Assembly: GCF_001640805.2 (NCBI RefSeq)
Contig: NC_066838.1
Location: 310,001 to 374,000 of the forward strand
From: Lates calcarifer
Lineage: Eukaryota > Chordata > Actinopteri > Centropomidae
Direction: 5' to 3'
Length of the DNA: 64,000 bases
The notes beneath the pieces are model-generated. The model made no database searches, had not been told where the DNA came from, and worked only from the letters and a program-made list of their open reading frames with translations. Position numbers and translations under genes: made by a program. Of this stretch, positions 63,742 through 64,000 are shown in pieces. Within the stretch, counting starts at the first letter, position 1; every line of letters begins with the position of its first letter.

Positions 63742-64000
63742 GGCTTAAAAAGAGTAGTCCAGTTGGCCACTGTAGTAGAGCTCTTCACTGGTCTTTTCAG
63801 TATCTAGTATACAAGATGCTGGTCTCAGATCTGTCTCTTGGTAGCTCCAAAGCTCAGCCACGAGTTAGTGTGTTCATGGTGATTTAAGCAAGAGCTGAAT
63901 ACACAAATCTGAATATATTCAGTGGGGTATTCCGTTAAGTGTCTTTAATAATTTGTGCTTTTTCAAGGTGGAACAGTCTCTCCCCCAGAATAGACCATGC

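Overview
The window is vertebrate, almost certainly teleost, genomic DNA. Two recognisable host genes lie on the + strand, split into short exons with GT-AG introns. The introns are full of fish-type transposable elements: L2-like, Rex1/CR1-like and L1-clade LINEs, BEL/Pao and Ty3/gypsy LTR elements, mariner, Tc1 and hAT elements, and tRNA-derived SINEs. No operons, CRISPR arrays or prokaryotic genes are present. Most long open frames here are transposon remnants or chance frames.

Gene 1 (1226-50461) is the C-terminal part of rtel1, the XPD-family iron-sulphur DNA helicase that dismantles D-loops, T-loops and G-quadruplexes. Eighteen coding exons are visible. They cover the second half of the helicase core (with motifs V and VI), a basic linker, two harmonin-N-like domains and a C-terminal tail that ends without a RING domain. 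The first ~480 codons lie upstream of the window. All exon junctions keep frame except one: the exon at 2966-3044 carries one base too many. The last coding exon is followed by poly(A) signals at 50522 and 50797.

Gene 2 (53389-62655) is icmt, protein-S-isoprenylcysteine O-methyltransferase, complete in five exons (291 codons). It starts 2.9 kb downstream of the rtel1 stop codon in the same orientation. Its start codon lies just after a nested fold-back structure (51520-53257).

Layout: 1-1225 unassigned, presumed rtel1 intron; 1226-3044 six close-packed rtel1 exons; 3045-9727 intron with a GC-rich composite repeat, a Rex1-like LINE and a hAT relic; 9728-10154 two helicase exons; 10155-22138 intron with L1 and L2 LINE copies and a SCAN-like gag relic; 22139-24126 four exons with a mariner remnant between them; 24127-29593 intron with an L1-clade LINE and a 3 kb repeat array; 29594-29804 exon; 29805-36459 intron holding a BEL/Pao element interrupted by a LINE and by a hAT element with a perfect 8-bp target duplication; 36460-37756 two exons; 37757-46973 intron with a SINE, L2, Rex1-like LINE and a Ty3/gypsy element; 46974-47399 two exons; 47400-50375 intron with paired direct repeats; 50376-50461 last coding exon; 50462-53388 rtel1 3' UTR, LINE tail, fold-back structure and icmt promoter; 53389-62655 icmt with Tc1, hAT, L2 and SINE copies in its introns; 62656-64000 icmt 3' UTR and a second mariner remnant.

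The two genes are not a known pathway unit: one acts on DNA in the nucleus, the other on prenylated proteins in the ER membrane. I found no convincing new biological system. The most notable observations are structural: the nested fold-back next to icmt, the datable nested transposon insertions in the 29.8-36.5 kb intron, the higher-order repeat array at 25.7-28.9 kb, the one-base frame break in a helicase exon, and a degenerate PCNA-binding motif at the rtel1 C-terminus.
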